In this document: positions 17,708 to 26,361 of the stretch, piece by piece | How positions within the stretch are numbered: position 1 is the first letter of the stretch | Layout: each line of letters starts with the position of its first letter | Origin: Candidatus Gastranaerophilales bacterium | GTDB lineage: Bacteria > Cyanobacteriota > Vampirovibrionia > Gastranaerophilales > Gastranaerophilaceae | Direction of reading: 5' to 3' | Length of the DNA stretch: 52,429 nt | Assembly (NCBI GenBank): GCA_944324835.1 | Contig: CALUXV010000007.1 | Coordinates: forward strand, 1-52,429 | The notes under the pieces: model-generated | Seen by the model: only the letters and a program-made list of their open reading frames with translations | Databases searched by the model: none | What the model was told of the DNA's origin: nothing | Program-made: the position numbers and the translations under genes

Positions 17708-18250
17708 TTACGCTGCGAACAATACTTCCATAAATGCATCGAATAATTTAGGACTCCCAAGCCCTTCAATGCCATCTTCTGATGCTTCAGTATTTCTTGC
17801 AATATCAATATCACGGCCTTCAGCAATAGTTTTGTCTGTGTAGAATTTAACACCATCTGTATCTGCATCAGAGATTTCAGCCATTTCTTCAAGTTCTTTT
17901 GGTTGTTTTATACTTCCAACCTTACCTAAGTTTCCTAAAGTTTTTACAGGTTTTTCTGCAATTAACTGATTAACTCTTGATATATTTAAATCCGGATCAT
18001 CTAACAAAGCCGTTAATTCTTCAATTGACACTTCATTTTGTACATTATTTTTAGCATCAGTTTTCTTTACAAAGCTGTCGCCAATAGGATCTGATACACT
18101 TGCTAATTCAGATTTAAATGTTGATTGAATATTCTTTGCTTCATTAACTTCTGACTGAGTATCAATTTTGTTATTTTGTGTTTCTAAATTTGCTGCACGT
18201 CTCATTTCAGACAAAAAAGCATTTTTAAATCCGTTGATATCGAACCCCAT
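17708..18250 (-). CDS. Acidic hypothetical protein
   Basis: This 180-residue soluble protein is rich in Asp, Glu, Asn and Ser, with no membrane segment, signal peptide or catalytic motif. It begins MGFDINGFKNAFLSEMRRA, a possible amphipathic helix. Low-complexity, probably disordered sequence follows, with a short hydrophobic C-terminus (KLFDAFMEVLFAA). The ribosome site is strong (AAAGGAG) and it has its own terminator, so it is likely well expressed. It is divergent from the calpain-like gene. I do not recognise the family. Confidence 0.75.
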   Translation of the reverse strand: MGFDINGFKNAFLSEMRRAANLETQNNKIDTQSEVNEAKNIQSTFKSELASVSDPIGDSFVKKTDAKNNVQNEVSIEELTALLDDPDLNISRVNQLIAEKPVKTLGNLGKVGSIKQPKELEEMAEISDADTDGVKFYTDKTIAEGRDIDIARNTEASEDGIEGLGSPKLFDAFMEVLFAA

Positions 18251-18339
18251 TTTATATTCTCCTTTAAAATCCTAATTATTTATTTCTTATGTATATATAA
18301 AGTATATATTTAAACAAAAATTGCCTTTTATTTTTTCAT

Positions 18340-18365
18340 TTGTTAAGAAAATTTAACAATATAAT
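18340..18365 (+). promoter_or_regulatory. Inverted repeat and -10 box before the calpain-like gene
   Basis: TTGTTAA (18340-18346) and TTAACAA (18353-18359) are inverted and abut TATAAT at 18360-18365 in the 220-bp divergent region. A regulator bound here could control the protease gene, which would then have a leader of about 100 nt. A second weaker candidate (TTTACA, 16 bp, TATCAG) lies closer to the start. Confidence 0.35.
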
Positions 18366-18470
18366 AAATCAAATGATTAACATCTGTAACAAAATTGGAA
18401 AATTAACTAAAGAAATACATCGTTTACACCGTATCACTTAAATGTATCAGTACTGAAATGGGAATTTTTA

Positions 18471-20492
18471 ATGGGATTATCGTCATCTCAAGCACGATTG
18501 CTATCCTTAACAAGCAGGATGCATGACATAGAGTATAAAGCTCAAAAGCTTGAAGCACAAAAACTTCAAATGGCTAATGAATCGACTCATGTTTATCGGG
18601 AATATGAGAATGCGCTTAATATGACAAAAATCCAGTATAAAACAATCGGAGCAGATGGCTCTGCCGAATTTCTTGATGCTACTTTTAACTCTCTTTGCAT
18701 GTTTAATAATACAGGAGCCGGACAATACGCTTTAGCTGATACAGATTCCGGTTTTATATATGTTCCTCAAAATATTGCTGATACATTTGATAATACAGCT
18801 TCCGGAGAAGATTTCGCTTTAAAATTATCCGGACTTAACACGATTCCTGACGGAGCAATTACTACAACAGGAGATTTAAAACCTGTTGATCCTGATAAAA
18901 ATGGTAATATTTCACTAAACAGAGGTCAAAAGACCAATGCTAAGATTGGTACAACACCTATTACACTAACATTAACAAATCCTTTAGGAGGAAACAATTA
19001 TACATACACAATTTCTTCAGCAGCTGATACAAATGCATCTTTTGAATTTTTACAAAACGGAAGATTAGTTATTAAAGGTGACGGTTTAAAAATAGATGCC
19101 TCCACAAGTAGTGCTCAAAATGATGATATTATTCTTTTGGGAAGTAATAATACCTTAAATACTAACGGCGGCAATGATATTGTCAGGCTAGGTGTCGTAT
19201 TAGGTTTTACAGGCAATTATTTTACCAGAAGTTCAAATAATACAATTAATACCGGTGCCGGAAATGATTATATTTCATCCTACGGGTATAACAATATAAT
19301 TGACGGAGGTTCCGGAACTGATTCATATATGCGTGTTGCCGGAGTTCCGACATCAATAACCGGAGTCGAAGAAACGTTTTCCAAAACAGGAGGTTCTATT
19401 GACGGGAAAGACGGCTGGGCAACTCAAGGAAGTCTTGGAGATTGCCGATACTTATCTTTGATAAACAGTTTAACGCTTAATAATAAGAGCACTGCACCAT
19501 ATTTTTCAATAACACAATCTGGAGACTCTTATACCGTAACTTTCAAAAATTATACTGGCGGGAATAATAAAATAACTGTAAAACAAGCAGATATAGACGC
19601 TGCCGGTTATGCTCAAGGAGATTTAGATTTAAGAGTTTCTGAATATGCTCTCAACCAATTAATGAAACAAAATGGAGATGGAGATTTATCAAACTGTACC
19701 TGGAACAAACTATCAGAATATGTACTTGGGAACAGTAAAATGGGAGTTTATGGCAATTCATCAACAAAATTTAATGAAATATGGAATGCTTACAAATCCG
19801 GCAAAATTAATAATGTACTTGTTTCAACCAGCAGTACTTCAAATACCGCAGAAGGTATTGTTAATAACCATGCTTATACCGTTAAAAATGCCACATCTGA
19901 TTACGTAGAATTAATAAATCCGTGGGATGATAAGGATGTATTAAAAATCCCTATGAGTGAGTTTTTCAAATATTTCAATAATATAGCTGTATTTGGCAGT
20001 TCTGAATATAATACCGGATATATATATACTAATGGAGGAATATCAAATTCTTCTTCAGTAGTTAATGTTTACGCCGGTGATCCTCAAACTGATTTAGCAA
20101 AATATAACTATTATATCAGACTATATAATGCAATAATAGAAGCCGGCGGATATACAACTGTCTCTGATGATATGTTAAACAGCACTAACTGGCTGTCCAA
20201 TATGATAAACGGAGGTTTTGTATATATTAAAGCAGTTGACTATCAAGGTGAATGGTATGATACGAATGTTGCGACAAATACAAGTTTACAAGAAATATCT
20301 GATGAAACAGCACTGAAAAAAGCGGAAGCAAAATACGAAGCTGATATGAGAAAAATTGATGCTAAAGATAAAAAATATGATACAGACTTAGCAGCACTTG
20401 AACAAGAAAGAAACGCAATTAAAACCGAAATAGATACATTACAAACTGTTGCAAAAGATAATGTTGACAGAACGTTTAAATTGTTCAGTTAG
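18471..20492 (+). CDS. Calpain-like cysteine protease with RTX-like repeats
   Basis: This 673-residue protein has several recognisable modules. (1) An N-terminal helical module begins MGLSSSQARLLSLTSR (1-75), of a kind I remember from other hypothetical proteins of this lineage. (2) A beta-rich region (130-215) follows. (3) RTX-like calcium-binding turns at 230-285 include NTNGGNDIVRLG, NTGAGNDYI and IIDGGSGTDSY. (4) A calpain (C2) catalytic domain has Gln319 and Cys325 in TQGSLGDCRYLSLI, His467 in NNHAYTVKN and Asn483 in LINPWDD, the full Gln/Cys/His/Asn set. (5) A C-terminal coiled coil (605-673) ends NVDRTFKLFS. There is no classical signal peptide. It is probably a secreted or surface protease, possibly calcium-dependent; the substrate is unknown. 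Confidence 0.8.
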   Translation: MGLSSSQARLLSLTSRMHDIEYKAQKLEAQKLQMANESTHVYREYENALNMTKIQYKTIGADGSAEFLDATFNSLCMFNNTGAGQYALADTDSGFIYVPQNIADTFDNTASGEDFALKLSGLNTIPDGAITTTGDLKPVDPDKNGNISLNRGQKTNAKIGTTPITLTLTNPLGGNNYTYTISSAADTNASFEFLQNGRLVIKGDGLKIDASTSSAQNDDIILLGSNNTLNTNGGNDIVRLGVVLGFTGNYFTRSSNNTINTGAGNDYISSYGYNNIIDGGSGTDSYMRVAGVPTSITGVEETFSKTGGSIDGKDGWATQGSLGDCRYLSLINSLTLNNKSTAPYFSITQSGDSYTVTFKNYTGGNNKITVKQADIDAAGYAQGDLDLRVSEYALNQLMKQNGDGDLSNCTWNKLSEYVLGNSKMGVYGNSSTKFNEIWNAYKSGKINNVLVSTSSTSNTAEGIVNNHAYTVKNATSDYVELINPWDDKDVLKIPMSEFFKYFNNIAVFGSSEYNTGYIYTNGGISNSSSVVNVYAGDPQTDLAKYNYYIRLYNAIIEAGGYTTVSDDMLNSTNWLSNMINGGFVYIKAVDYQGEWYDTNVATNTSLQEISDETALKKAEAKYEADMRKIDAKDKKYDTDLAALEQERNAIKTEIDTLQTVAKDNVDRTFKLFS

Positions 20493-20529
20493 TAGCTATT
20501 TAATCTTATTTGAGATACAATCAACTGGT

Positions 20530-22170
20530 ATGGTATCAGACACAAAAACAAAACTAATCAGCGGGGCAAAATTATTCATCGACTTTCTTATATCTGAAGG
20601 AGTTGATAAAATCTTTGGCTATCCCGGTGCTGCTGTTCTTCCGATATACGATGAACTCGGCAAACAAAATAAAATTACCCACTATCTTTGCCGGCATGAA
20701 CAGGCTGCAGTGCATATGGCAGAAGGATATGCGAGGGTAAGCAGAAAACCGGGAGTTGTATTAGTAACCTCAGGCCCCGGCGCAACCAACACTCTGACAG
20801 GTATTGTAAATGCGTATTCCGATAAATCTCCTCTTGTTATTATTGCTGGTCAATGCGAAGAATTAGGCTGTAATAATTTTCAAGAAGCAGATATGATATC
20901 TATTACAAAATCCTGCACAAAAAATAATTACTTAATTAATTCATCATCCGATATTCTGCCGGTTTTAAAAGATGCATTCAAAACAGCACAAACAGCTCCT
21001 AAAGGCCCGGTTGTTATATCTGTACCAAAAAGTATTTTAATTAAAGAATTTGAATCAAAAACAATAGAAAAAACTTTTGTTCCCAAACTCAATGTAGAAA
21101 CAAATCAATCAAATATTATAAGAATACTTGATTCTATAAAACATTCAAAGAAACCCGCTATTTTAGTAGGAGGCGGCAGCTATGAATCTTCATCATTAAT
21201 ACGTGAATTGGTACATATTTCAAACATGCCGGTTATTCATACACTTATGGGAAAAGGTATCGTAGAAGATTTATCACTCGGAATGATTGGCGTAAACGGT
21301 TCTAATCTTGCAAATTCAATTATTGAAGAATCAGATTTGCTGCTCGTATTAGGCTCTCGATTAGATAGCAGAATAACCGGCGGTTCTGATAAGCTTTTTA
21401 AAAATACAAAGATTATTAACATAAATCTTGAAAATAATACATCTCCGAATATTGAAATAACACAAGAAATAATAGGAGATTTAAAAGTAATACTTCAACA
21501 GTTACTTCTGTATATCAAATCTCAAAATATAATGTTTCATATTAAATTTGACTGGATAGATAAAATTGAACACTTAAAAAACATATATTCAAATGAGAAT
21601 TTAAGTGTAATATCATCCGTTGATAACAGACTTGTAACAGAAAATGTTTTAAGTATAATTCACGAATATACTCAAAAATATAACCCGATTGTAACAACAG
21701 ATGTCGGCCAGCATCAAATTCTCGCAAGTAAAATTTTTGAATCCAAAACTCCGTATAATTTTTTGACATCAGGCGGTTTGGGAGCTATGGGATTTGGATT
21801 TCCTGCAGCAATCGGCGCATATATAGCAAAACCTGATTCTCTGATACTAAATATAACCGGTGACGGCTCTTTTCAGATGAATATGCAGGAATTAGGAACT
21901 TGTCTTGAATACAAAATTCCTGTCAAAATTCTTATTATGAATAATTCATCACTGGGGCTTGTAAAACAGGCACAAAAACACTACTACGGCGGAAGAATTT
22001 ATCAATCTGATATGATTAATCCTGACTTTGTACAAATTGCATCTGCTTATGGAATTAAAGGTGTAACAATCAGAACGGTCGACGAATTAAAATCTGCATT
22101 AGATAAATACATTACCCAAAATATTCCTGTAGTATTTGATATTCATACAGTTAACTTTGAACTTGTTTAA
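20530..22170 (+). CDS. Acetolactate synthase large-subunit-like ThDP enzyme
   Basis: This 546-residue thiamine-diphosphate enzyme closely follows the acetohydroxyacid synthase pattern. It has FGYPGAAVLPIYDEL, catalytic Glu in CRHEQAAVHMAEGYAR, SGPGATNTLTGI, FQEADMISITKSC, and the ThDP/Mg motif GDGSFQMNMQELG...NNSS near residue 440. It should condense two pyruvates (or pyruvate and 2-oxobutyrate) for branched-chain amino acids. I place the start at the ATG at 20530. An in-frame upstream extension to 20449 lies inside the calpain-like gene and has no family resemblance. No ilvN or ilvC is nearby, so a catabolic or other ThDP role is possible. Its end overlaps the convergent exporter gene by 4 bp. 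Confidence 0.85.
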   Translation: MVSDTKTKLISGAKLFIDFLISEGVDKIFGYPGAAVLPIYDELGKQNKITHYLCRHEQAAVHMAEGYARVSRKPGVVLVTSGPGATNTLTGIVNAYSDKSPLVIIAGQCEELGCNNFQEADMISITKSCTKNNYLINSSSDILPVLKDAFKTAQTAPKGPVVISVPKSILIKEFESKTIEKTFVPKLNVETNQSNIIRILDSIKHSKKPAILVGGGSYESSSLIRELVHISNMPVIHTLMGKGIVEDLSLGMIGVNGSNLANSIIEESDLLLVLGSRLDSRITGGSDKLFKNTKIININLENNTSPNIEITQEIIGDLKVILQQLLLYIKSQNIMFHIKFDWIDKIEHLKNIYSNENLSVISSVDNRLVTENVLSIIHEYTQKYNPIVTTDVGQHQILASKIFESKTPYNFLTSGGLGAMGFGFPAAIGAYIAKPDSLILNITGDGSFQMNMQELGTCLEYKIPVKILIMNNSSLGLVKQAQKHYYGGRIYQSDMINPDFVQIASAYGIKGVTIRTVDELKSALDKYITQNIPVVFDIHTVNFELV

Positions 22171-23762
22171 TCAATATTTATATGATTTGCTTCTATTTTT
22201 TTCATAAGTGCTTTAGGTGAACGAACTAAAAACATTAATGGTAAAATAGCAAACGATGCAACAGCAAACCATCTGAAGGTATCAATATATGCCCACAAAT
22301 GAGATTGTTGTACAAGTTGTTGATAAGTTTGAGTCATTGCCATATATGTTGCGGTTGCATGATCTGTCATTCCTGAAAATGAACCGGTCATTGCTTGTAT
22401 TCTTTCAACAAATACAGAATTAGTATCTCTGAGTTTTCCGACAAGCATATACTGGTGAATTTGTGAAAATCTTGAAACGCAGGTTGTAACAATAGATGTC
22501 CCGATTGCGGCACCTATATTTTTAAACAGGTTTTGTACCCCGCTGGCATTTGTCAATTGTTCATTACGCAGAGTACAACAAGAGAGGTTAATTAAAGGAA
22601 CCAGAGCCATTACCATCCCCATACCGAACAAGAAGTTTGGCAGTGCAATATTTGCAAGAGCAATTTGCAGGTTAATTTCTCCGAATGCTAAACTTCCTGC
22701 TCCAAGAATCAGTAAACCTACTACAACAATAGGTTTTTCTCCAACGATAGGTGTTATAGTTGCATTGATAATAGTTGCAACAAGACATCCTGCCCCCCGG
22801 GGAACCATTGATAAACCGCTCAGGAATGATGTATAACCCATCATCTGTTGCAACATTGAAGGCAGCATTGCAGCTGATCCCATCATTGCTCCCATAAGGA
22901 AAACCTGAATAATTGTTCCGAATAAATAGTTTTTGTCTTTCAAAATTTCTAAATCGACAAGCGCATTTTTCTTATTAACTACCTGTGAAATTATAAATAA
23001 TAAGAATGCAGTCATTGAAATCCCGAAAGTCCAGCAGATCCATGTTGCACCAAACCAATCTGCATCGTTTCCTTTATCTAGGAATACTTGAAAAGCTACA
23101 AGCCATATAGTTAAGAAAAAGAATCCTATATAATCCATCGTAACATTTTTTTGTTTTCTGGCGTAAGGAGGTTCTTCCAAAAGGCTCGGAGCTATTGATA
23201 ATACAAATATCCCGAAAGGTATATTAATAAAATAAATGAACGGCCAGGACCAATTTTCTGTAATCCAGCCGCCTAATGCAGGCCCTACAATCGGCGCAAC
23301 AATTACACCTAAACCAAATAAGGCCATAGCTTGTGCACGTTGTTTCAGAGGAAAACTTTCAAGCATAATAGCCTGGGTCAAAGGCAGAATCCCGCCACCG
23401 CCGAGACCTTGTAAAAATCGGGATATAATCATCATTCCGATAGAATTTGATATACCGCATAGAAATGAAGCAACAGTGAAAAGAAGTAAACTGAACATAA
23501 AGTAATTATTTCTTCCCATTAACTTGCAAAAGAAGTCACTGGTTGTAATAATAATACCGCTAGCAATAAGGTAACTTGTAATAACCCAGGTAGATTCCGT
23601 GTGACTGACTGAGAAACTTCCTGCCATATATGGTAATGCAACGTTAGAAATAGTTTCATCCAACGCATACATAAATACAGCAATCATCAAAGGTGCTGCA
23701 ATCAACCAAGGGTTTTTACTCGGTTTCCATTCTTCTGACGTTATAACTGCTTCTTCACTCAT
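22167..23762 (-). CDS. DHA2-family (EmrB/QacA-type) drug exporter
   Basis: This is a 531-residue, probably 14-segment major facilitator of the DHA2 drug:H+ antiporter family. Visible signatures are LDETISNVALPYMAGSF near residue 30, LGGGGILPLTQAI, and motif C with GVIVAPIVGPALGGWI, followed by SWPFIYFINIPFG. EmrB-type pumps usually work with a periplasmic EmrA adaptor; none is in the window. It lies 15 bp downstream of the MarR gene, so efflux is probably induced by compounds sensed by that regulator. Confidence 0.93.
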   Translation of the reverse strand: MSEEAVITSEEWKPSKNPWLIAAPLMIAVFMYALDETISNVALPYMAGSFSVSHTESTWVITSYLIASGIIITTSDFFCKLMGRNNYFMFSLLLFTVASFLCGISNSIGMMIISRFLQGLGGGGILPLTQAIMLESFPLKQRAQAMALFGLGVIVAPIVGPALGGWITENWSWPFIYFINIPFGIFVLSIAPSLLEEPPYARKQKNVTMDYIGFFFLTIWLVAFQVFLDKGNDADWFGATWICWTFGISMTAFLLFIISQVVNKKNALVDLEILKDKNYLFGTIIQVFLMGAMMGSAAMLPSMLQQMMGYTSFLSGLSMVPRGAGCLVATIINATITPIVGEKPIVVVGLLILGAGSLAFGEINLQIALANIALPNFLFGMGMVMALVPLINLSCCTLRNEQLTNASGVQNLFKNIGAAIGTSIVTTCVSRFSQIHQYMLVGKLRDTNSVFVERIQAMTGSFSGMTDHATATYMAMTQTYQQLVQQSHLWAYIDTFRWFAVASFAILPLMFLVRSPKALMKKIEANHINID

Positions 23763-23777
23763 TATTTATAATCCTTA

Positions 23778-24242
23778 TTAATTAAACGAAATATTTTCTT
23801 CTTCTGTCAAAACTTTTCTTAATTTCTTCAATTCTTCTTTTAATTCAAGCATTTTTTCTTTCGAAAATTTTTCATCAATTTTCTCTGCAAATTTGTCAAG
23901 TTTTATTCTTATTTCATTATAAGTTTTCTTACCTAAATCTGTCATAACAGGAATTTTAACCATTCTTGAATTTTTTGTATCGTATAATCTTGTAATCAAA
24001 CCTTTTTCTTCTAAAGAATCAAGAAATTTACCGGTGTGAGCCTTTCCTTTTAAAGTTGCATTTGCAAGTTCTATCTGAGAAAGATTTTTATTGCAGTCAA
24101 TCATATCAAGAATTACAAACTCATCTGTAGTAATTCCGATATTATTTTTTTCAAACCATCTTTTAAATACTTCGTGACTCACCCTTGATATGAGTTCTAT
24201 TTCATAACCTAATGAATCAATAAAATGTTCTACAAACTTCAT
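23778..24242 (-). CDS. MarR-family transcriptional regulator
   Basis: This 154-residue winged-helix repressor has the DNA-binding core QIELANATLKGKAHTGKFLDSLEEKGLI and a wing (RLYDTKNSRMVKIPVMTDLGK). I choose the ATG at 24242 because GGGAGG lies directly upstream and the protein then begins MKFVEHFIDSLG, as is normal for the family. A reading frame open to 24320 would cover the promoter and operator. It heads a two-gene operon with the drug exporter and very likely represses both. Confidence 0.9.
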   Translation of the reverse strand: MKFVEHFIDSLGYEIELISRVSHEVFKRWFEKNNIGITTDEFVILDMIDCNKNLSQIELANATLKGKAHTGKFLDSLEEKGLITRLYDTKNSRMVKIPVMTDLGKKTYNEIRIKLDKFAEKIDEKFSKEKMLELKEELKKLRKVLTEEENISFN

Positions 24243-24272
24243 CTTTCCTCCCATTAGTAGAAATATATACGA

Positions 24273-24286
24273 GTAGAATTTTCTAC
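24273..24286. promoter_or_regulatory. Candidate MarR operator
   Basis: GTAGAA, TT, TTCTAC form an inverted repeat just downstream of the -10 box of the marR-exporter promoter. It overlaps the expected transcription start. A further direct half-site GTAGAA lies at 24257-24262. The position is ideal for autorepression. Confidence 0.6.
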
Positions 24287-24287
24287 C

Positions 24288-24316
24288 AATGTAGCAAGAA
24301 AATTTTTCTTTGTCAA
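24288..24316 (-). promoter_or_regulatory. Promoter of the marR-exporter operon
   Basis: On the minus strand TTGACA (24316-24311), exactly 17 bp and TACATT (24293-24288) form a near-consensus sigma-70 promoter. The candidate MarR operator follows at once. Confidence 0.75.
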
Positions 24317-24340
24317 ACAAAACTGCCGGAATCGGGATTA

Positions 24341-24598
24341 TTAATAATCATAATAATAGACACCTGTATAACCAAAATGTCTTAATTTTTCACTTTCGAA
24401 CAGTCCCATATTCCGTCTTCTGATTTCTTCCTGCTGTTCAAACTGCTGCTGCCTGTTTTGCATAACTTTATTTTGATAAGCCTGCTGTCTATCATAATAG
24501 CGCTGTCGTTGCTGCTGGAATAACTGCATTTGAGAATTATAATCAGCAAAAGCCGGACAAGCAATTAGTATACCAAATAATATCAATATTTTTTTCAT
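24341..24598 (-). CDS. Small secreted Gln/Arg-rich protein
   Basis: This 85-residue protein has a clear signal peptide (KKILILFGILIACPAFA, cleavage before Asp19). The mature chain is dominated by Gln, Arg and Tyr (QQRQRYYDRQQAYQ) and ends in a Tyr-rich tail, YTGVYYYDY. It is probably a helical periplasmic or surface protein; no family is recognised. It lies 11 bp after the SIMPL gene with an AGGT ribosome site, so both are exported products of one operon. Confidence 0.75.
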   Translation of the reverse strand: MKKILILFGILIACPAFADYNSQMQLFQQQRQRYYDRQQAYQNKVMQNRQQQFEQQEEIRRRNMGLFESEKLRHFGYTGVYYYDY

Positions 24599-24609
24599 AC
24601 TATTATTAC

Positions 24610-25359
24610 CTATTTTATTGTGAATGTAACATTCACTACAGCGTTAATCTTTTTATCTTTAGCACTCGTATTATAAATACCGTAGTCTGATACATCTGTA
24701 GAATTTTTTGCAACTATTTGAAATACACCCATTTTAGCAGATGTCATAGCACCAATATGACCGCCGGTACTTTCAACCATGCTTTTTGCTCTTTGTTTTG
24801 CATCCTTAGTTGCTAAAGCGAGCATTTCAACTTTCAAATTATCAAGGTTTGAAACATAATATTCAACAGCATTAGATGATAGGACAACATTTTTATTTAT
24901 TAAGCTGCCGGCATTTTGGGACATATTAGTTATCGCCTCAACGTTAGAAGATGAAACTTCCACATTTTGAGAAATATTATATCCATCTATATCATTTGAT
25001 TCATAGCCGTTTGACAATTTTTTATATAAAGGGAATGAAGATACAGGAGCAAACTTAATATCTTCTTCTTTCATTCCGCAGGAAATTAAATACTCTTTAA
25101 CAACTTTTTTATTAGATTCTATTTGAGAATATCCGGATTTTAAATCCTTGCATCTGACAGAATAATAACCTTTCCAGACTGCAACATCAGATATGATATC
25201 TTTAGATGCAGAACCTGTAACTGTAATTGTATGATTCTGCAACTTTTGATATGCAACAACTGCATGTGAAAATATAAATGTCGATAATATTGCACCTAAT
25301 GCTATTATTAAACCTAATAATATAATCTGATAATCTTTTATTTCTCTAATATTTTTCAC
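24610..25359 (-). CDS. SIMPL-domain (DUF541/YggE-like) protein
   Basis: This 249-residue protein has an N-terminal membrane anchor (about 12-34) followed by a SIMPL domain in the periplasm. It begins ITVTGSASKDIISDVAVW, and ends with the usual DAKQRAKSMVESTGG and VNVTFTIK strands. SIMPL proteins are linked to envelope stress and oxidative protection, but their biochemistry is unclear. The start is GTG, with GAGAGGTG just upstream. It is followed by the 85-aa secreted protein. Confidence 0.87.
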   Translation of the reverse strand: MKNIREIKDYQIILLGLIIALGAILSTFIFSHAVVAYQKLQNHTITVTGSASKDIISDVAVWKGYYSVRCKDLKSGYSQIESNKKVVKEYLISCGMKEEDIKFAPVSSFPLYKKLSNGYESNDIDGYNISQNVEVSSSNVEAITNMSQNAGSLINKNVVLSSNAVEYYVSNLDNLKVEMLALATKDAKQRAKSMVESTGGHIGAMTSAKMGVFQIVAKNSTDVSDYGIYNTSAKDKKINAVVNVTFTIK

Positions 25360-25423
25360 GTCACACCTCTCAGCCTATAACTTTTTTATTATAGCCGATT
25401 ATAAAAATTAATACCAGTATTTA

Positions 25424-25666
25424 TTATAAATTCATAGACTGGACTCTGACTCCGTCTAATCGGGATAAATCCCGGGAAAGTTCAGATGTAATGGAATCAT
25501 CAACTATTTCAAGCAAAATAATCCCCCAGTTTGCACAAACATAACTGCAGGTTGAATGTAAACCAATTCTGGTTTTTATAGAACAGCCGAATTTTGAAAT
25601 TATATTCTGAAACTCGTTTGAATTTTCCATTCTATTAGATAATTTTACACCAATTATTGTTGTCAT
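25424..25666 (-). CDS. ACT-like small protein, possible hydrogenase-system regulator
   Basis: This 80-residue protein has an ACT-like beta-alpha-beta pattern: TTIIGVKLSNR, a helix, GIILLEIVDDS and ELSRDLSRLDGVRVQSM at the end. The C-terminal L-x-G-V-x-V-x-S pattern and length recall the TM1266-type 'iron-only hydrogenase system regulator' proteins of anaerobes. No hydrogenase gene is in the window, so the role stays tentative. No ribosome site is visible, and an AT-rich -10-like TATTAT lies just upstream of the ATG. Confidence 0.6.
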   Translation of the reverse strand: MTTIIGVKLSNRMENSNEFQNIISKFGCSIKTRIGLHSTCSYVCANWGIILLEIVDDSITSELSRDLSRLDGVRVQSMNL

Positions 25667-25781
25667 ATTGATATAATAAATTCATTAAATTATAAATACT
25701 ATTCCCCGGTCAGATAATTAATTTGTAATATTGAAATACATAATATTAGCAAAATTTTTCTTTATGGTTTTTAATAAAAAT

Positions 25782-26330
25782 ATGAACCAAATAAATTTTA
25801 CAGCAAATTATATAAATTCAATAAAAATAAAAAAATTAGAAGGAGAAAAATATAAGCCATTTGAAGTCTCGCTTGCAGAATTAAATCTAAACAACAAAAA
25901 AGATATATTTTCGCTAAAGGAAACTTCAAGCAATTGGGGCGAATGTTTTGCAGAAGACATATACATAAATTCTTGCAAACCAAAAAATTCCGAATATAAA
26001 AATCATGTTTACGCTCTTACCACGCAAAAAGATAATTTTGAGACATTAAAACCTAATAATATTTTAGGTCTGGTAGAATTTCACGAAAAGAAGGATAACA
26101 CTAATAAAATAGAATTTTTACAAGTACAGCCGGACTATGTTGCCTGCCAATTTGGACGCCCATTATTTAAAAAAATTGGTTCTGCGATAATTAAATCTCT
26201 AAAAAATTTATATCCTGATAAACCTATAAAACTTCATTCCGTTGCAGATGCTAAGACATTTTATCAAAAACACCAGTTTGTAAAAGACAAATCTTCATTT
26301 GATAATCTGGACTTAATCTGGAACGGGTAG
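25782..26330 (+). CDS. GNAT-like protein, tandem copy 1
   Basis: This protein of about 182 residues begins MNQINFTANYINS and shares its N-terminal pattern with the next gene. The C-terminal half looks like an acetyltransferase: strand IEFLQVQPDYV, acetyl-CoA-loop-like helix KKIGSAIIKSLKNLYPD, strand IKLHSVADA, and the GNAT-typical FYQKHQF. I use the ATG at 25782 because its N-terminus aligns with the paralogue; upstream TTG/ATG codons are also in frame. No ribosome site is visible. Substrate unknown. Confidence 0.65.
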   Translation: MNQINFTANYINSIKIKKLEGEKYKPFEVSLAELNLNNKKDIFSLKETSSNWGECFAEDIYINSCKPKNSEYKNHVYALTTQKDNFETLKPNNILGLVEFHEKKDNTNKIEFLQVQPDYVACQFGRPLFKKIGSAIIKSLKNLYPDKPIKLHSVADAKTFYQKHQFVKDKSSFDNLDLIWNG

Positions 26331-26361
26331 CAAAAAATATTTTTATATGTTTTGTTTAAAT

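Noticed and set aside
18701-19320. Full RTX toxin
   Set aside because: Only two to three imperfect G-G-x-G-x-D turns are present and no pore-forming segment or type I secretion genes are nearby.
20449-20529. N-terminal extension of the acetolactate-synthase-like protein
   Set aside because: It lies within the calpain-like gene in another frame and has no family similarity. The ATG at 20530 fits the family start.
24243-24320. N-terminal extension of the MarR protein
   Set aside because: The extension would cover the -35, -10 and operator. GGGAGG precedes the ATG at 24242.
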